Shown piece after piece: positions 51,084-63,654 of a stretch of DNA of 64,000 bases. The stretch's first letter is position 1. Every line of letters begins with the position of its first letter. Source of the DNA: Tilletiaria anomala UBC 951 (Eukaryota; Basidiomycota; Exobasidiomycetes; Georgefischeriales; Tilletiariaceae); NCBI RefSeq assembly GCF_000711695.1, contig NW_013546969.1, forward strand, positions 1-64,000. The letters are read 5' to 3'. Under the pieces are notes generated by a model. That model was not told where the DNA came from. It searched no databases and saw only the letters and a list, made by a program, of their open reading frames with translations. The position numbers and the translations under genes are program-made.

Positions 51084-54000
51084 ATGCTTGCGTTTCCGTC
51101 CCTTCGACGGGAACCCTGGTCCATGTCTTTCGATCAAGCCCAAGCGAAACAATTGCACACCCAGTTACAGCTTGAGCATCACCCGCACGAAGATTTCAGC
51201 ACTGGGACAACGCAGTCTCCTCGTCAAAGTGCTGTCTCCGCCAGCTCGACGGTAGCTGTGGCCAGGGCCCGTAGCCGTCGCTGGGTCAGCTCCCTGCTCG
51301 GCGTCAGCAATGCGCCACATCAGGATGAGCAACACCTTGCAGTCCCGTCGACCATTGGCAAGCGGATCCGTGCAGACTCCTCCCCATCTTATAGTACTAT
51401 CAGCTTAATCGGTGAGCAACAAGGGAAGAGGAAGATTGGCAACGTACGCTCGCCGCACTTGAGGCCTGTATCTGCACTGGTCTTCTCTACGGGCAAAGAT
51501 GCCTTTGCACAAGCTCCATCAGCCGTGCAGCCTGCGCTCGTGGCTCCAGAAGTTCCCCCTAAGGACATTGACGAAGAAGACGCTTCAAGGCTGAGTACAG
51601 CTCTGCTGGGTCCGGATGAGCTTGAAGCTCAAGTAGAGACACAGGTGAGTCAATTGCTTGGGGAATGGGTTGCCGCAGGACTGGCGATCCTCAATGACAG
51701 TGGTTATTGAACACGGATTCACAGATCAGGCAAGAATCATCTTCGGGCCTCATGAACAAAGAGGAGACGGCTGTTCTGACGATGCTCGATCAGATTTCTG
51801 GCATAGACGCAGCTACACCATTGCATTTTGTAGCCTCACCACAGTCACAGCCCAGCGGCCGTCCAGTCTCGTCCGCCAATGCTACCCCGCGCCCAGCTGT
51901 GCGTACTTTGTCACCTTTGCAAGTTCATACTTATCAGCACGCCAGAGCGGCAATCATCGGCGCACCGCCATGTTCCGCTCAGTTAACAGCTAGCGGCACG
52001 ACAAGCTCTGGGGACACAGAAACATCTTCTAATGCAACCAGCTCGTCCGCCAGCTCGCTGTTCTCCCCAGCTCTGAAGCCTGCAACGCAGCTATCTGGAC
52101 AACGGGCATGTCATCCTAGGGCTAGCAGTGGTTCGGGCTTCTTCTTCCCTAATCGTGCGTACCGCCGCTCGCGCGTGCATTTAGCGCTTAATGCGAAGAT
52201 GGACACCAATGCGTTAGACCTACCCTCTCCCGGCCAAGTCACAGCGCTCACAACTCCAGGATTACCATCTAGCCCTGCTGGCAGCAGCATGAAGTCCTCT
52301 CATGGCCTGCCGATGAATTGGCCACGTGCGAAGGGCATGTACGGCTTGGCAATTCGCAATGAGAGCTCGCAAGACGATGGCCCAGATGACCCACTCGCTG
52401 CTCGATTGCGACCGTCAACAAGGAGGCATGCCACGCAGTACACGAATGCCACAAGCATCGAAAGTCAGTCGCCCGAATGGAGTAGCGAGGATCAACACAA
52501 GACGGATGAGAATCAGCCGCTCGAAGAAATCGACTCTGTCGTATCGGCAGCTGCGCCCGCCGAAAGCAGCGCGATATCGAGCATTTTTCGGGCGGCACAC
52601 GCCCATTATGCACCAGCTGGGCTTCGAGCTTACACATCAGCCCCCCCTTCGCCAACCAAGAGCGCGAAAGAATTTCCCTCCTCCGTATCCGCAGCACAGC
52701 GTTCGGCCGTCGCATCGAGCTTGCAGCCCTCACCAGGCAAGACGCGCGAGCTGATCGACTTCTTTGACAATGGTCGCGCCTCTCCTGCACTGCCTTCCTC
52801 ACCACAACGCTCAGCGCGATCCGTCCTTCTGTCACGCAGTCCCTCGCGCGTCAAAGCTCAACCTTGGTCAATGGCCATGGGCAGGCCTGATGTTTCAATC
52901 TGTCGTCACAACCGCTCCGCGCTTTCTGCCAGCAAATCGTTTACGGGTTCTGCTGTCTCCATCTTGCGAAGGACAGAGTACGGCAACCTGCCTCTGGATA
53001 ATACTGGTGCACTGGCTCTCCTGCCTACACCCGCTTCCAACCCGCTGATGACAGGAAGTCTCAAATTTCTGGATCGGAACAGTACGGCAACAGTAGACCC
53101 TGATGGTCAAATGAAGCGATGGGTTCCTGCGTCTGTATGTCTCCTGCAGGAGGCAATCGCGGTCAGCTGGCTGCCGATCGGCGGTGGAAGGGAGAACGTT
53201 GCCATACATTTGCACGTCGCGAAGGATGTGCGCTCGCTTGCAAGTGCCGAGGTCGTGGGCGCAGAAACCTCGTACCCATTCGAAGTCGTCTTTGCCGATG
53301 GAGTGGAAATGCTCGCAGCTTCAGGACCTCTGGATCGTATTCGCTGGGTCACTGCGATTGAGTGAGTAGGCTTCTCTTGACAGGATCACTGTGTCGGCAT
53401 CTGATCATGTTGGGTTCCTAGTGGTGTTCTGCGACAGAGGAAAGCGAGCATGCGGACTGCATCACATGTGCTCCAGCCTGCCGCGGATCTACCTGGTTCG
53501 CAGTTCCCGACATCCATCTCAGAACCTCTTCTACGCCCCGTCACAACTGCGCCGGTATCCGTCCAAGAGGATCACTCCATCCAGTCCATACCTCCGAATC
53601 TGAAGCGCTCGGCATCTCCAGCGCTGAAACGGATTGCATCGTCCCTCTTCCACCACGACGATTTCGTATCGGCCCCATCACAGGCTGGAAGCGTTCGCAG
53701 CGCAAGGAGCAGGCTCTGGGCTCACGGGCGATCCTTCTCCGAGCTGGCGCCGTCAGAGTCGGCGAGTCAGATTGAAGCTAAGGAATGGCATTCGGCTGTT
53801 ACGCTCAATCCTCAAATGTCTCCTCAGAAAAGACCACTTCCCGAGCCTGAGACAGGCACAACTCTCATGAACGTCCCAATATGTCCCCAGCCACAGACGG
53901 CCCAAGCCCCGCGTCCTGCGTTCGTAGCGCTCACCGAAAGTATCGCGAGCGTCAACATGGAGGCGGAGGTGCGCGCGCGCCGCCGGCAGCTGAATTCTTC

Positions 54001-55983
54001 GCTTAACCCTCAGTTTCCTGAGAGCGCTGCGACAGGCTTTTACACAGCAGAAAAGGAGCTTCCTTCCCTTCCGAAGGCGAAACGCGCCCACTTTGGCGGT
54101 CAACTACCCGATGCGGAACATGTGCGCACGCAAGCGGAGCACGAGGCTTTTCCAGGCGCTTGGGCGCCAAGTGCAATGCACGCCATGCCTCAAAAGGCCA
54201 ATCTGAATGAGGTTTCTCAGCGTCAAGAGCAGCGCCATCCGGATGTCAGTCGATACCTGGCAGATCTGAACGCCTGGCTTGATAAGGACCTTGCCAAGCG
54301 TGAGGAAAACTGGCAGGATGTCAGCGCCAGCATCGAACGCCTGAACCGTGACATCGCTGCGCTGAAAGAAGGTACCTCTGCACCACTGGTGTCCAAGGAT
54401 CGCAAGATGGACAGGTCGAATAAGCTGCTACAGACGAAAGACCTCACAGAAGGCAAAGAAGAGGCCGATCAGGACGATCAGCTGCAGAAGAAGAATCCTC
54501 CAGGGCGTACAGAGTCTGCCAAGCTCATGTTCGGCCATGGCGGACAGTGGACGAATGCGCCCTGGCAAGAGCACTCATCCGCTGCGGTGACAGAGAATGA
54601 GGGTGCTGCCAAGCCAGATAGCAAGGATCGAGCGTTGCAGCCGACGCAAGCTCGGGTTATTGGCCAAAAACTTTCCATTTCGAAAGAAGTTGCGACCAGC
54701 ACAGGCGATTCCAAAGCGCCTCTTGAGGATAGCGAAGCAGGCACCAGTCCTGAAAAGGGGTGCGAAACAGCGAAGGGTCCGGCCACGAAGCATGTGAAAA
54801 GCAGTGAATCCCACACTGACCCGAAAATGCCCGCTGTGGCAAAGCGAGAGACAGAGGCTAAAGACACAGCTGCTAATAGCGGCGTGAACGCGAAGTCGGC
54901 GGCTTCACTAGCCGCCATGGCCACGGCTTTGGAAGCCATTATGAGCGACATGGTCAAGAAGAAGGAGGAGAAAGCGAGGCGACGAGAGGAGAAAGCGAGT
55001 GCATATGCTGCGGTCCAGCGCCAGGCGCAGGAGACACGAGAACAGGAGAAACGTGCTTTGCTCAATGCTGTTGTGAGCCAGGTGAGTGGATCAATGCAAA
55101 TGTTCATGATACCCAACTTCTAGACTGAACGCGCTGTACGCCCTACCAGCTGGCCGACTTCCAAGACCGAAATCTGACGGAGCAGGCTCACAAAGCACGG
55201 CAGATGGATCCCAAGAGCGGTGAGCGCGGAGTCCGATGCATTTGGGCCTGACCTTCGTCTGATACGCTTCGTGCATCTGCTATCCTTCGTCGCTTCGCAG
55301 CCATCGAGGCGCTAGTCGCGTCGCTGAACGCGGCCAAGCAGAGCGAGGCGGACGCGCTGGCGACGGCCGACAAGGCAATCAAAGACATGACGGCCGAGTT
55401 GCTGCGCAAGTCAGGCGAGCAGCATGTCAAGCTTGTCGCTGCCGTCAACTCGGCTGCGAGCGAGATGCTGCACCATCACGTGAGTTGCTACATGCGGGTT
55501 GTCTTGTTTCCTGGTGGATGGCTGACGGCGCCCGGTTCGTCCCCCTGCACAATTGGATCTGCGCAGGTCGCATCGCATGCTGAAGAGCTAAAGAAGGTGC
55601 TAGGACGAGATGTGCAGCGGATGTTTGAAGAGGTGGGCAGGATCCGCGAGACCAAGAGGGCGCTGGAGCATGAGATCGGCGAGCTGTTTGCGCTCAAGGC
55701 CAAGTACTTTGGCAGTTCAGTTTTCAAAGCTGCTCCCGCTGGTGCGAAATCGTTGCCTGCGCCCACACTTGGGTTTGGAAAGCATCTCGCGGCGCCAGCT
55801 TCAGGCCATGCCACTCCTGCTGCTCCAAAGCCGGCGGCAGTAGCAGCTGCATGGGCGAGTCGGAACACGCCGTCGCCGAGCAAAGCAACTGCGCCGCCAG
55901 CAGGTAGCCCGAATGCAAAAGCAAAGGCGCCAGCGACGGCATCTAGAAATATGGGGCCCCGTCCTTACTCCTATCATTGGTGA
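51084..55983 (+). CDS. PH-domain and coiled-coil scaffold protein, 1507 residues
   Basis: Six exons (51084-51644, 51725-53361, 53422-55081, 55150-55219, 55301-55479, 55567-55983) join in phase throughout. A PH domain is recognisable at about residues 630-735: KRWVPASVCLLQEAIAVSWL, a beta-rich middle with PFEVVFADGVEMLAA and the closing helix LDRIRWVTAI. It probably binds membranes or proteins. Serine-rich disordered sequence fills residues 1-620. A short conserved-looking helix pair (RYLADLNAWLDKDLAKREEN) lies near 1010, and a charged coiled coil (MVKKKEEKARRREEKASAYA...) near 1240-1430 continues through the small exons 4 and 5. The C-terminus is Ala/Pro/Lys-rich. The layout suits a cell-polarity or cortical scaffold; I do not recognise an ortholog. 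Start 51084 has A at -3; 51123 is an alternative. Confidence 0.82.
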
Positions 55984-56677
55984 CATGCCGGGCCCGATTG
56001 ACTATCTATTCCTCCTGTGCACTGAACCGCCAGTCAGCGACGCGTTTTGTGTAAAAAAAACGCTTTCAGCTAATTTATTCAGACCCGTTGACTCGACGCG
56101 GCATTACGTAGCTGCGGCTAGTGATATTTTGGTGTGAGCATTGACTCGGTGCTTGTTGATGTGAGTGTTTTGTCGAGGCACCTGGGCCGCAGGAGTTCAC
56201 ATATCGGTGGATAGCGTGAGTCGCCGCGGATGCCGACATGTGCCCTTGTTATTGACCATCGCGATGTCCACTTCCAGCCTTTGGCTATGGAGTCCCGAGC
56301 CAACAATGCCTTATAGCTGACAATGTGACGGGACCCATCCCTAATTCCCGACACGTAACTCCTCTGTGCACCACAAGTACCTGCGCTGCTTCTTTTCTCT
56401 GGGATGTCGATAGGGGATGGAAATTGGAAGTCACCCGGGTTGGGTGGCAGGTGCCAGACTTTTCTATCGGCGACCTTTTGCTGGAGAAAAGACGCCGATG
56501 GCTGTCACGTCGCTCCTCTCCGCGACATCCGATGCGTCGCTCTCGTACGATAGCTGCAGCCTTTTCCCCTTGATCATTGAATAACACCGCCCATAAAACC
56601 CTTGCGGTGACATCGTCGTCCCAATCTTTGCCCCCTGCAAAAACTGAAGTCAAGCTCGTGCATCTCGCCTACACAAG
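55984..56677. other. Spacer and promoter of the TRIC-like gene (about 700 bp)
   Basis: No gene is seen. An A-run near 56053-56061 (GTAAAAAAAACG) may belong to the 3' end of the PH-protein gene. The remainder is the likely promoter of the downstream gene. Confidence 0.4.
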
Positions 56678-57734
56678 ATGATAGCGCACATCCTCGCCCC
56701 GATTGCCTCGCTCAACACCTACCTTCTCACCACGCAGCTGCACCCGACCCTTATCCCTTTCCCGCTGTTGCCATGCTTGCACGCTGCTCGCGTCAGCCTG
56801 GCCTTCCGCGGCATCGTCGCAGGGGCGCGTAAGCGGTACTCGCTTGCGAATGGAGGCAAAGAGGCGCCAAAAATGGGGCTGCTGCAGGACCTTGGCGGGT
56901 TCCTCATCATGGTACGTCGAATGGCCATCCCAAATAGCCCTTCAGAAGAATCAGAAACTGATGCCTCATTTGCTACGGCAGGCCTGGGGAGGAAGCTTTA
57001 TCGTCTACTACCTTGTCCACGCCACGCCACCCCAACTGCTTTCCATCTACCCGCTGCTCAATTATCTTGGTGTCCATCTCTTGATCGGCTGTCTGCTTAC
57101 AATGATCAAAGCGCCCTCAGCCGCCATGCTCGACACCGCACTACCGCTTCTAGACGGTGCGACACGCGCACATTCCATCGTAGTCGGGCTCTCCCTACCC
57201 TCTCTCGTCACGAAGTCCAGCGCTGTCTCCAACCCGGCCGCTGCGTTTGCATTGACGGAGTCGTGGACCTTCGCCCTCCTGCTGGGAACAATCTCCGCGA
57301 GCGGCGGCGGCCAACTAGCGGGCATGCTTGGCGTATTCAATCCGGATGGCTGGGCGCTAAGCGTGCCTCCGTTCTTGCGGGCACGCACGCTGATCGACTG
57401 CGTCGACATCTGGGCACCGCTTCTTGGCGCGATCGCCCACCAGACCTTCACGCTCGCCCATCCAGTCTACGTACCCGTTATGCAGTTCCTCAACGCTGGA
57501 AAGGCGCAACCGATGCTCTCGCCCACGGGCGCGAAAGCGCTAACCACCCTTGTCGTCGCTATTGCCTTCGCGTGGCGTGCGACCATGCTCCATTGGACGG
57601 GCGACAGCACCAGCAGTGTCTCAAAGGCTCCAGCAGCAGCCTTCAAGAGCAAGGTGCGAGTACCCGGGCAAACAGGAAAAGGCGCCAATGAGCGGACAGA
57701 TGCCTGCCATCATGTAAGATCTGCCCTTACATAA
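56678..57734 (+). CDS. Multi-pass membrane protein, TRIC-channel-like (TMEM38)
   Basis: Exons 56678-56911 and 56982-57734 give 328 residues. Several hydrophobic spans are evident: an N-terminal one around LLTTQLHPTLIPFPLLPCLH, GFLIMAWGGSFIVYYLVH, LLNYLGVHLLIGCLLTMI, a stretch around FALLLGTISASGGGQLAG, and ALTTLVVAIAFAWRATML. The block WGGSFIVYYLVHATPPQLL followed by LGVHLLIGCLL resembles the first Gly-kink repeat of trimeric intracellular cation channels (GG.I...LLGEPP), and ASGGGQLAGML the second. TRIC channels balance charge during calcium release from the endoplasmic reticulum. The Lys/Glu residues that mark the animal pore are not obvious, so this is a family-level guess. Its stop lies only 33 bases from that of TRS130 on the other strand. 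Confidence 0.65.
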
Positions 57735-57767
57735 GTACATGAATAGGAAATACAACACTCTCCCGTG

Positions 57768-60700
57768 CTAAGCAGGTATGACCCTTGCACCGCCCTGAGC
57801 GTTCCAATGCGCACCGGTAGGCATGTCGACCCAATATGTTGCGCGACTCCTGCGCGGGACAACGTCGACGCGGTCCGCCGCATTGTCCTGGAACGTTTCG
57901 CACGAAGGCACCGTCGCCGCTGGCCCTTGACCCTGGGCTTCCCAACGCGTGTGTCCATTCTCTTCTTTTGCTCCTAGAGCAGCAGCGGCAGGCAGAAGGC
58001 TGAGCTTCATCGCTTGCGCCTTGACGGTAACAGCCGGCAGCACCAGTGAGCCGTGGCGCAGCGGGATGAGCTGAATCTTGAACTCCTGCGCGGGAAGATC
58101 TTCGCGCGTTTGATCAAGCGACGACAGGTCAGCGGAGAGCTTGCCATGGTGCTCTCCACTGATGAGCCACGTGTCGTAGCTGCCGAGCACGTTGTACACC
58201 AGCTCGTACGACACCTGTTCCGCTTCCACCACCGATGGAGTGGGCAGCAATGGGGAACAACCTGCCTTCTCGTGCCGTGGCGATCGAGCGGGCACGTCGG
58301 TGATCTCAGATTGCGCGTCTTCAAAGTCGAGCTCTACCTCGCTCTCGGCGTACTCCGAGGAGCACGGGTTTACCGGAAGTTGCAGGCTATCACTGCCGGC
58401 AGCAAGCGAAGGTGCAGGAGGCTCCAGCGCAGTAGGCGGTGCTGGCGGTGCGCCCCATTTGAATGTTGTCTTGATGATGAGGGTCGCGTCGCGCGGCTGG
58501 CCCACTATGAACGGCATGGGCCCGTCGGATAGCTGGAGGCGGACCGAATTGACGATGCTCATCTGCGGCACATCGACTGGAATTGAAAGTGTCCGCCACG
58601 GAAGGTCTGCTGGCTCTGCTCCAGAGTTCAACGGAACATTCTCCAGAGCACGTGCAAGCGTTTGCCTGACAACATCGATAATCGACTGTCGCTCCTCGCT
58701 CTCCTCTGCCAGGCCCCAGCGCCCGCACGTGACGTTCCAGGCGTACTCGTTGAAGTCGTCGGCAAAAATCTCACCAGTGACGGCGAAGCGCACAACATCA
58801 AGACGCTCTTCGATGAGCCTGCCAAGCGCGCGTGTGAGACAATTTCGACGAGTTGACACCATTTTGTCTGACTGCGCATTAAGGATAGAGTCGAGAATCG
58901 AGAGGACGATGCCTCGGGCCTCCTCCACGAGCGTGCGATACCGCAGAATGAGACGCAAACCCTGACCGGGCTCGGGAGAAGCGGCTGCAGAGCGCGAAAT
59001 CTTGAAGATGAACACAGCCGGCTGCTGCGGGGTCACAACTGAGTGATCAGAGGCGGTGGGTGCTTCGGCATCGAAGCCATCTGTCGAGCCCACCAGCTCG
59101 GCACTCTGAATGCGCAGTGTGCTGATGCCTCCAGAGCTGATAGAGAATTTTGAGAAAAGACTGCTGCCACGGAAGAAATCCTGCACATTGACGCCGAGCG
59201 GTAGAGCGATGCGAAGGTCGACACGCCGGCGAAAGTGCCGTGTGATCTCGGGTCGCTGCTGGGTGATGTAGTCGATAGTGATCGTCATTCGTAGAACTCC
59301 ATCAGGCGAAGCCTCATGTAGGGGAACGAGGATGCGACCCGCAGATCCTTTCGCAATGCCGTGCACCTGAACCTTGTTCTGTCCTTCCACGACCGAAAGC
59401 GGAAGCGGCGCCGTTTGACCCTCAGAAAGCTCCGCTTCAAGCAGCCCAGCGAGCGGCGTCCCATCAAGGAGGCTCAAGCCGATGTCGGCCGTTTCCACGT
59501 GGTTGCGCCCGCTCTCTATGGTCAGCTCTGCGCAACGCCGTCGATCGAGGTCTACTTCGCGCGGTAATGCGATCGTCGCATACAATGCGTCCCCATCTTC
59601 TGGTATGTTCACGAGGTACGCAGCGCCGTGGTTGCTGGCTCCTGAGATGCCTGGCACGGGTGTGGACATTGCCGCCTTACCAAAGACTTCTTGGAAGATC
59701 AGCTTGGCAACGCGCACCTGGCTCACGTCGATCACGTAGCGGCCTGGCGGCGGACTGGGGCAAAAGAGCTCAATTCGGCTTCGACCTGGGTTGAGCATGA
59801 TGGAGCCAGAGGAAAACCAGAGCTGGTCGCGTTTGGCACTGGTCAGGCACAATCGGACATCGTCCACGAGGACAGGCACAGTGACAAGAGACTCTATGGA
59901 CACTTGCAGCGTGCTGCCGTCCTCATCTGGCATCTGCTCCGCCTGGCTGCTGACGGGACGGATGACAAATCCCGGGTATCCAGTGACAGGTTGCTCTTCT
60001 GCAAAGTGCTCTGCAGCCTGACGGATGCTCTGCCAAAGGTGCTCCTCTGATGCCCAGCGGAACGCCTGGCGCGAAATCGGCGTAAAAAGCAAGGGGGTGT
60101 GTTGGTCTTGCTGTTGCGACGTTGCGAGCGCCTTGGCCCGAAGCAGCATGACGGCAGACTTGGCCCACTGCTCGTCCTGAAGTTTTCCAAGCCTCTCGTG
60201 GCTCTCGAGCAGCATGACCAGCTGGTCCTCTTCGACCGAGTTCCAATTCTCCTCGCCATACGCGTCCGGCAAGGCGGTGAATGTCTCGTATGCGTTCGCG
60301 TAGCGCCCTCGCGCAAAGTTGAGGTGGCCGAGGATACTTTGGAGAAGGATCACGTTCTTCGACTTGCCCGCGGTCATCCACGCGGTCATCTCGCGCTCAG
60401 CGAGCGCAGTGTACTGCATGTCAAAGATGCCCTCGCTCTCCAGCGCCTTGCGCAGCTCGACGTTGGACACGCCGACTCCGCAGCCCTCATCGTCCTTCAG
60501 GCCAGGTGGCAGTGCGGGCAAGGGTTGGCGGCGCACCTCGTTCTCGGGCAGCGAGTCGCGGAACGGTGGCTGTCGCGGCAGCATCGACGCCCCGATTCCA
60601 AGCTTGTCGAGCTGCCGCCGCGCAATACCGATCAGCTCGGCTTTGGCAAGGTGGAAAGCGATGCTCAGCTGCGCGTCCGTAGGGACGGATGATGTGGCGC

Positions 60701-62812
60701 GCGCAGTGGCAGCGGCCAAATCAGCTTCGACGGACCCGGTGCTGATGGAGCCAAGGGGCGAGGGCGCGGCTCCTCCCACTGCGCCTGATGCTGCGCCTGC
60801 TACTCCCAAGCGCATCGTTGCGTCGCCCCGCTCGACAAGCCATTGGGAACACTGCTCGACGACCAGCAGGGCATTCGTGTAGACCCATGCGTCAATGTAG
60901 TTGAACGGCATACTCTGCCTGTACGCCAGCATGCGCCCGAGGCCAAGCAAGAAGGCTGCCGCCTGGCGCATGACGCCCGTCAAGCCGTGCGGCACACTTG
61001 CATCACTGAGCGCTACATGTGCGACCGGCGCAGCGGTCGACATGCGCGACAGGAGGGATGCCTGACGCGCAAAGATGTAGCAGCGGCAGTCGAACAGAGA
61101 TATCTCGCCGCGCTGTAGCAGCTCGCGGTACGGCTTGCGGCTGGCGTCAAGGACAGAGGAAGAGTCGTCTCCTGCGGACAAACCGCCGAGATGCTGGAAA
61201 TACGGGTGCGATCTCTCTGTCGAGGGAATAATGCAGCAGTCAACAAGTCAGCAAGGCTGCTCTCACTGACATCACTCTGAAGGCACTCACCTTGGACACT
61301 GCTGACAATCTCTTTGTCGACATAAGCATACTGGCTCCAAGCATCTTCCAGCAGTTGCAGACCTTCAAAGCTACGCGCGAGGAACTCCCTGGCGCTCGCC
61401 CACGCACAGAAATCCCACATGCCCAACGCAGCTGACACGCCAACGCCACCACCGGCTGCTTCGCCGCCAATCTGGCCTTTGCTCTTTTCATTCCCATTCT
61501 CGCCTGCTCCGCCCGCGTTGGCGCCGTTGCTAGCGAGAACGGTGCTGGCGAGTAAACGGGCTTTGGTGCTCTCAGCACGCGCGATCTCGGCCGTCTGTCT
61601 GCGCACGAATGTGTCGAGCGTGGCGCCGACGGAGCCCTTGATGCGGTTGAGCAGGTCGGCGAACATTGTCGGATCGACCGAGTGCCGCGGCCGCGCACCA
61701 GCCATTTGCTGTGGCTCTGCCTGCTGCTGCTGCTGCTGCTGCTGAGCGTACGAGGCGATGCTTGGTGGCAGCAGGGGTGGCAATCGCGTGAGGTGCACGA
61801 TGCGGTCGCGCCGCCCTGCGCTGACGTTCGATGCGGACACCGTGCCGGGTGTTGGGGGCATGTTGAAGTCCTGTCGGAGCTTGTCGACAACACTGGCCAT
61901 GCTCTTGGACAAGGAGGAGTAGAAGCGTCCGACTTTAGACGAAGAGGATGTGCCGCCCGGTGAGATCGAGCCGGAAGAGGGCGCCTCGCCAAGCGAGAGT
62001 GAGTGAGTGGACATAACCGTCTCGGTCGCGGCGCTAGCGCCGCTCCCTGCTGCATCCTGTGGAGAAATGAGGAGAATGAGGAATTCTGGCTCAATGTCAT
62101 CTAAAGATGCTACATCGTCCACATCATCCTTGGTAGGCACCGGTGGACGCGCTTCCCCCGATGCGCCGGAGGATTTGGAGAGCAAGTCGATCTTCAATCC
62201 ACCATTGCGGATCTGTTGAGGTGCCATCTCTAAGCCTTTGGAGGATCGGAGCGTCTGCAGCCATCGTTTGATGTCTTCCTTGACGATTGTGCGGTAGTGG
62301 TCCACGTCCTGACATTGCATGGCCCATTACGGCATGCAGTCAGCAAAGCGTGTTCATGACGCTATTGAAGGAATGCAGCACTGCGTGACACTCACATCAC
62401 ATACTAACAGGTAGAGGTGAAGGAACGGCCGATCGAGCATGGAGCTGGGCGGGATGAAAGCGTTGGCCTGAGCCTGTGCCGACATCAACTGCTTGTTAAG
62501 CTCGACCAGCTGAATGTCCAGGCTGGGAATCGTCCGCGGCGGCGATGGTAGTGCTGCGGCGGAGCTTGTCGACGTCGCATCTTGCAATGCTTGTGTCGTG
62601 GAAAGGACGGCGGGTCGGCGCCAGTGGAGGTTCCTCAGCGGGAACTGCGACCGAATCGAGTCGAGGACGTGAGCGCAAAAGGGACTGTGGAGCAGCTTTT
62701 CGCTAGCCGAGTAGGTGATCAGCAGTGGCTGCTGCTGGGGCTGCAGCTGCGGCCGCTGATGACCAGCTGAGCCGGCGCCACCTGTGCCTGCAGCTGCCAG
62801 TGCGCTGGACAT
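57768..62812 (-). CDS. TRS130: TRAPP-II subunit TRS130 / TRAPPC10
   Basis: Exons 62812-62396, 62308-61291 and 61216-57768 give 1627 residues. TRS130 is a core TRAPP-II subunit that helps activate Rab11/Ypt31-type GTPases in late-Golgi traffic. The family N-terminus is visible as LLITYSASEKLLHSPFCAHV, FPLRNLHWRRP and FLHLYLLVCD-DVDHYRTIVKEDIKRWL (split by intron 1). A helical middle contains AYVDKEIVSSVQ-ERSHPYFQHL (intron 2) and LFDCRCYIFARQASLL. The C-terminal half is beta-rich and Ig-like, ending YWVDMPTGAHWNAQGGARVI. The open frame extends upstream of 62812 to a TTG but has no earlier ATG, so 62812 is chosen. It is longer than yeast (1102) and human (about 1260) proteins because of Ser/Gly-, Ala/Gly- and Gln-rich insertions in exon 2. 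Confidence 0.92.
61718..61743 (-). repeat. (CAG)n trinucleotide run coding poly-Gln in TRS130
   Basis: Plus-strand CTG units encode an uninterrupted run of eight Gln within the exon 2 insertion of TRS130. A likely site of length polymorphism. Confidence 0.8.
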
Positions 62813-63654
62813 GACCGCTGAGAGCGTCGTCAAAGCTGTGGCCGTATCTATCCGAAGCTGAGCGAGAGCCAATGGCGAGATCTCTAGTTGAACGGTCTTA
62901 AAGCCTCAGTCCGTCGAATCGCCTATTAACATATCCTTTCTCAGCCTTCCACAGCTTTGCTCTTCACTGCACGCGTAGGCTTGAGTGTCAAAGCGAAGAT
63001 AGCTGGGAATCCTGCCACTGAGGGCGATGTCGGCAGGGGGGTTGGCTTGCTATGCCGGCTCGCGGATAGTGGAGACTCGAACAACGCGCACCAAGTGCGT
63101 TACACCGCCCGTCTACAACTGCGTCTCCGTCGCTCTCAGACTTTCAGTGTGCTTCGGCCTTTGGGTCGTTCAACAATGAGAGCGTGACATGAACAGCGCG
63201 GTGTAGTGGTATGTACAGGATGCAGTATGCGGATACCCGGTAGTCTCATAGGGCATCTGTTCTTGATATGGAGGAGAGTGGGCTCCTATGTGTGTGTGAA
63301 TGCATATCAGCCACGAAAGTCAGAAACGTGACACTTCTGGTGTTAGGGTTGTTTACAGGGGCATTGCACCGAAAACAAGGACAGGACAATGCTTAGGTAA
63401 ACATCCAACAATTTTTTTGATATTGCCCTCTCCACTTTTAGAACAGGCAGCAAAAAGGACATGTTGCATTTGTGCTCGCCAAATGCGTGGTGGTTCAGCG
63501 AAAGGTTCTTGGGGTACTTGGAGACCATCAGCCGCAGCAGCAAGCAGAGCATTGAATTGCATTGCATTTCATTTCATTTCATTGCAAAGGCTTGGAAACA
63601 GGCACGTATTTGTTTCGGCTTCGCATCGAAAGGGGCCTTCTTTGCCTAGCCGAC
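62813..63654. promoter_or_regulatory. Divergent promoter region between TRS130 and NOP4
   Basis: About 840 bases without a supported gene. A search for tRNA-like A and B boxes around 63060-63240, where GTGTAGTGGTA and a TTCGAGTC on the other strand caught the eye, found no foldable cloverleaf. AT-rich near 63390-63440. Confidence 0.4.
63551..63585. repeat. Pentanucleotide (ATTKC)n microsatellite
   Basis: About seven imperfect ATTGC/ATTTC units lie about 70-100 bases upstream of the NOP4 start, possibly in its promoter or leader. Confidence 0.7.

Noticed and set aside
63040-63240. tRNA-like fragments (GTGTAGTGGTA and, on the other strand, TTCGAGTC)
   Set aside because: T-stem and acceptor-stem pairing fail on both strands, so no cloverleaf could be drawn.
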